Positions 5,998 through 6,067 of a DNA stretch of 6,067 nt are shown here, in pieces. The first letter of the stretch is position 1. Every line of letters begins with the position of its first letter. The notes beneath the pieces were generated by a model. That model saw only the letters and a list, made by a program, of their open reading frames with translations. It had not been told where the DNA came from and ran no database searches. The position numbers and the translations under genes are program-made. Source of the DNA: Actinomycetota bacterium (GTDB lineage Bacteria; Actinomycetota; Humimicrobiia; Humimicrobiales; Humimicrobiaceae); contig JAMDDL010000202.1 in the NCBI GenBank assembly GCA_023488645.1, positions 1 to 6,067 of the forward strand, given 5' to 3'.

Positions 5998-6067
5998 ATA
6001 AATAAAATATGGGAATAAACTGAAATTAAATTATATTTAGGGAAATAATATTTAATAACTAAGTAAC
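5998..6067. other. Non-coding window edge after ispG
   Basis: The last 70 bases are AT-rich and hold no gene; the only start, ATG at 6009, reaches a stop after four codons. No terminator hairpin is evident. AGGGA at 6039-6043 resembles an SD, but no start codon follows it at a suitable distance in the window. Confidence 0.5.

Noticed and set aside
1..6067. A novel defence, mobile or biosynthetic system
   Set aside because: All coding space is taken by seven well-known housekeeping families; no direct-repeat array, transposase, integrase, toxin or unknown gene is present.

Overview
The window is a stretch of ordinary bacterial core genome, clearly AT-rich (about one third GC, judged by eye). 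Seven genes lie on the + strand in a near-collinear cluster: rpsB (ribosomal protein S2), tsf (EF-Ts), pyrH (UMP kinase), frr (ribosome recycling factor), uppS (undecaprenyl diphosphate synthase), rseP (site-2 membrane protease) and ispG (HMBPP synthase of the MEP pathway). I see no mobile element, CRISPR array, RNA gene, pseudogene or minus-strand gene. The host is a bacterium, since S2, PyrH, RRF, UppS and IspG are all of bacterial type. The phylum is not settled. The EF-Ts is the short form, and the protease ends in an NLxPLLPLDGGH-type motif that I associate with actinobacterial Rip1-like proteins. A deep-branching, AT-rich relative of Actinobacteriota or Firmicutes would fit, but this is a weak inference.

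Layout: bases 1-126 hold a good sigma-70-type promoter and a structured leader before rpsB. rpsB and tsf follow with a 31-base gap and probably share a transcript. A 109-base AT-rich gap (1565-1673) with a weak hairpin and a promoter-like pair precedes pyrH, which has no Shine-Dalgarno (SD) sequence. From pyrH to rseP the genes are packed: the frr start lies 1 base after the pyrH stop, uppS starts 16 bases after frr, and rseP starts 5 bases after uppS. A 126-base non-coding gap with a 14-base palindrome precedes ispG. The last 70 bases carry no gene.

Functionally, the first half concerns translation (S2, EF-Ts, RRF) and pyrimidine nucleotide supply (PyrH). The second half concerns isoprenoid and envelope biology: IspG helps make the isoprenoid precursors, UppS uses them to build the lipid carrier for cell-wall synthesis, and RseP cleaves membrane proteins. 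Many bacteria carry cdsA and dxr between uppS and rseP; here both are absent.

The most notable observation is the start of frr. The usual start codons would give a protein lacking its first 12 residues. The full 185-residue RRF, colinear with the E. coli protein as I recall it, requires an AUC start codon, which sits 6 bases after a near-consensus extended SD (GGGGGTGA). Second is a possible pseudoknot in the rpsB leader just before its SD, which would suit autogenous control by S2. No previously undescribed multi-gene system is visible.
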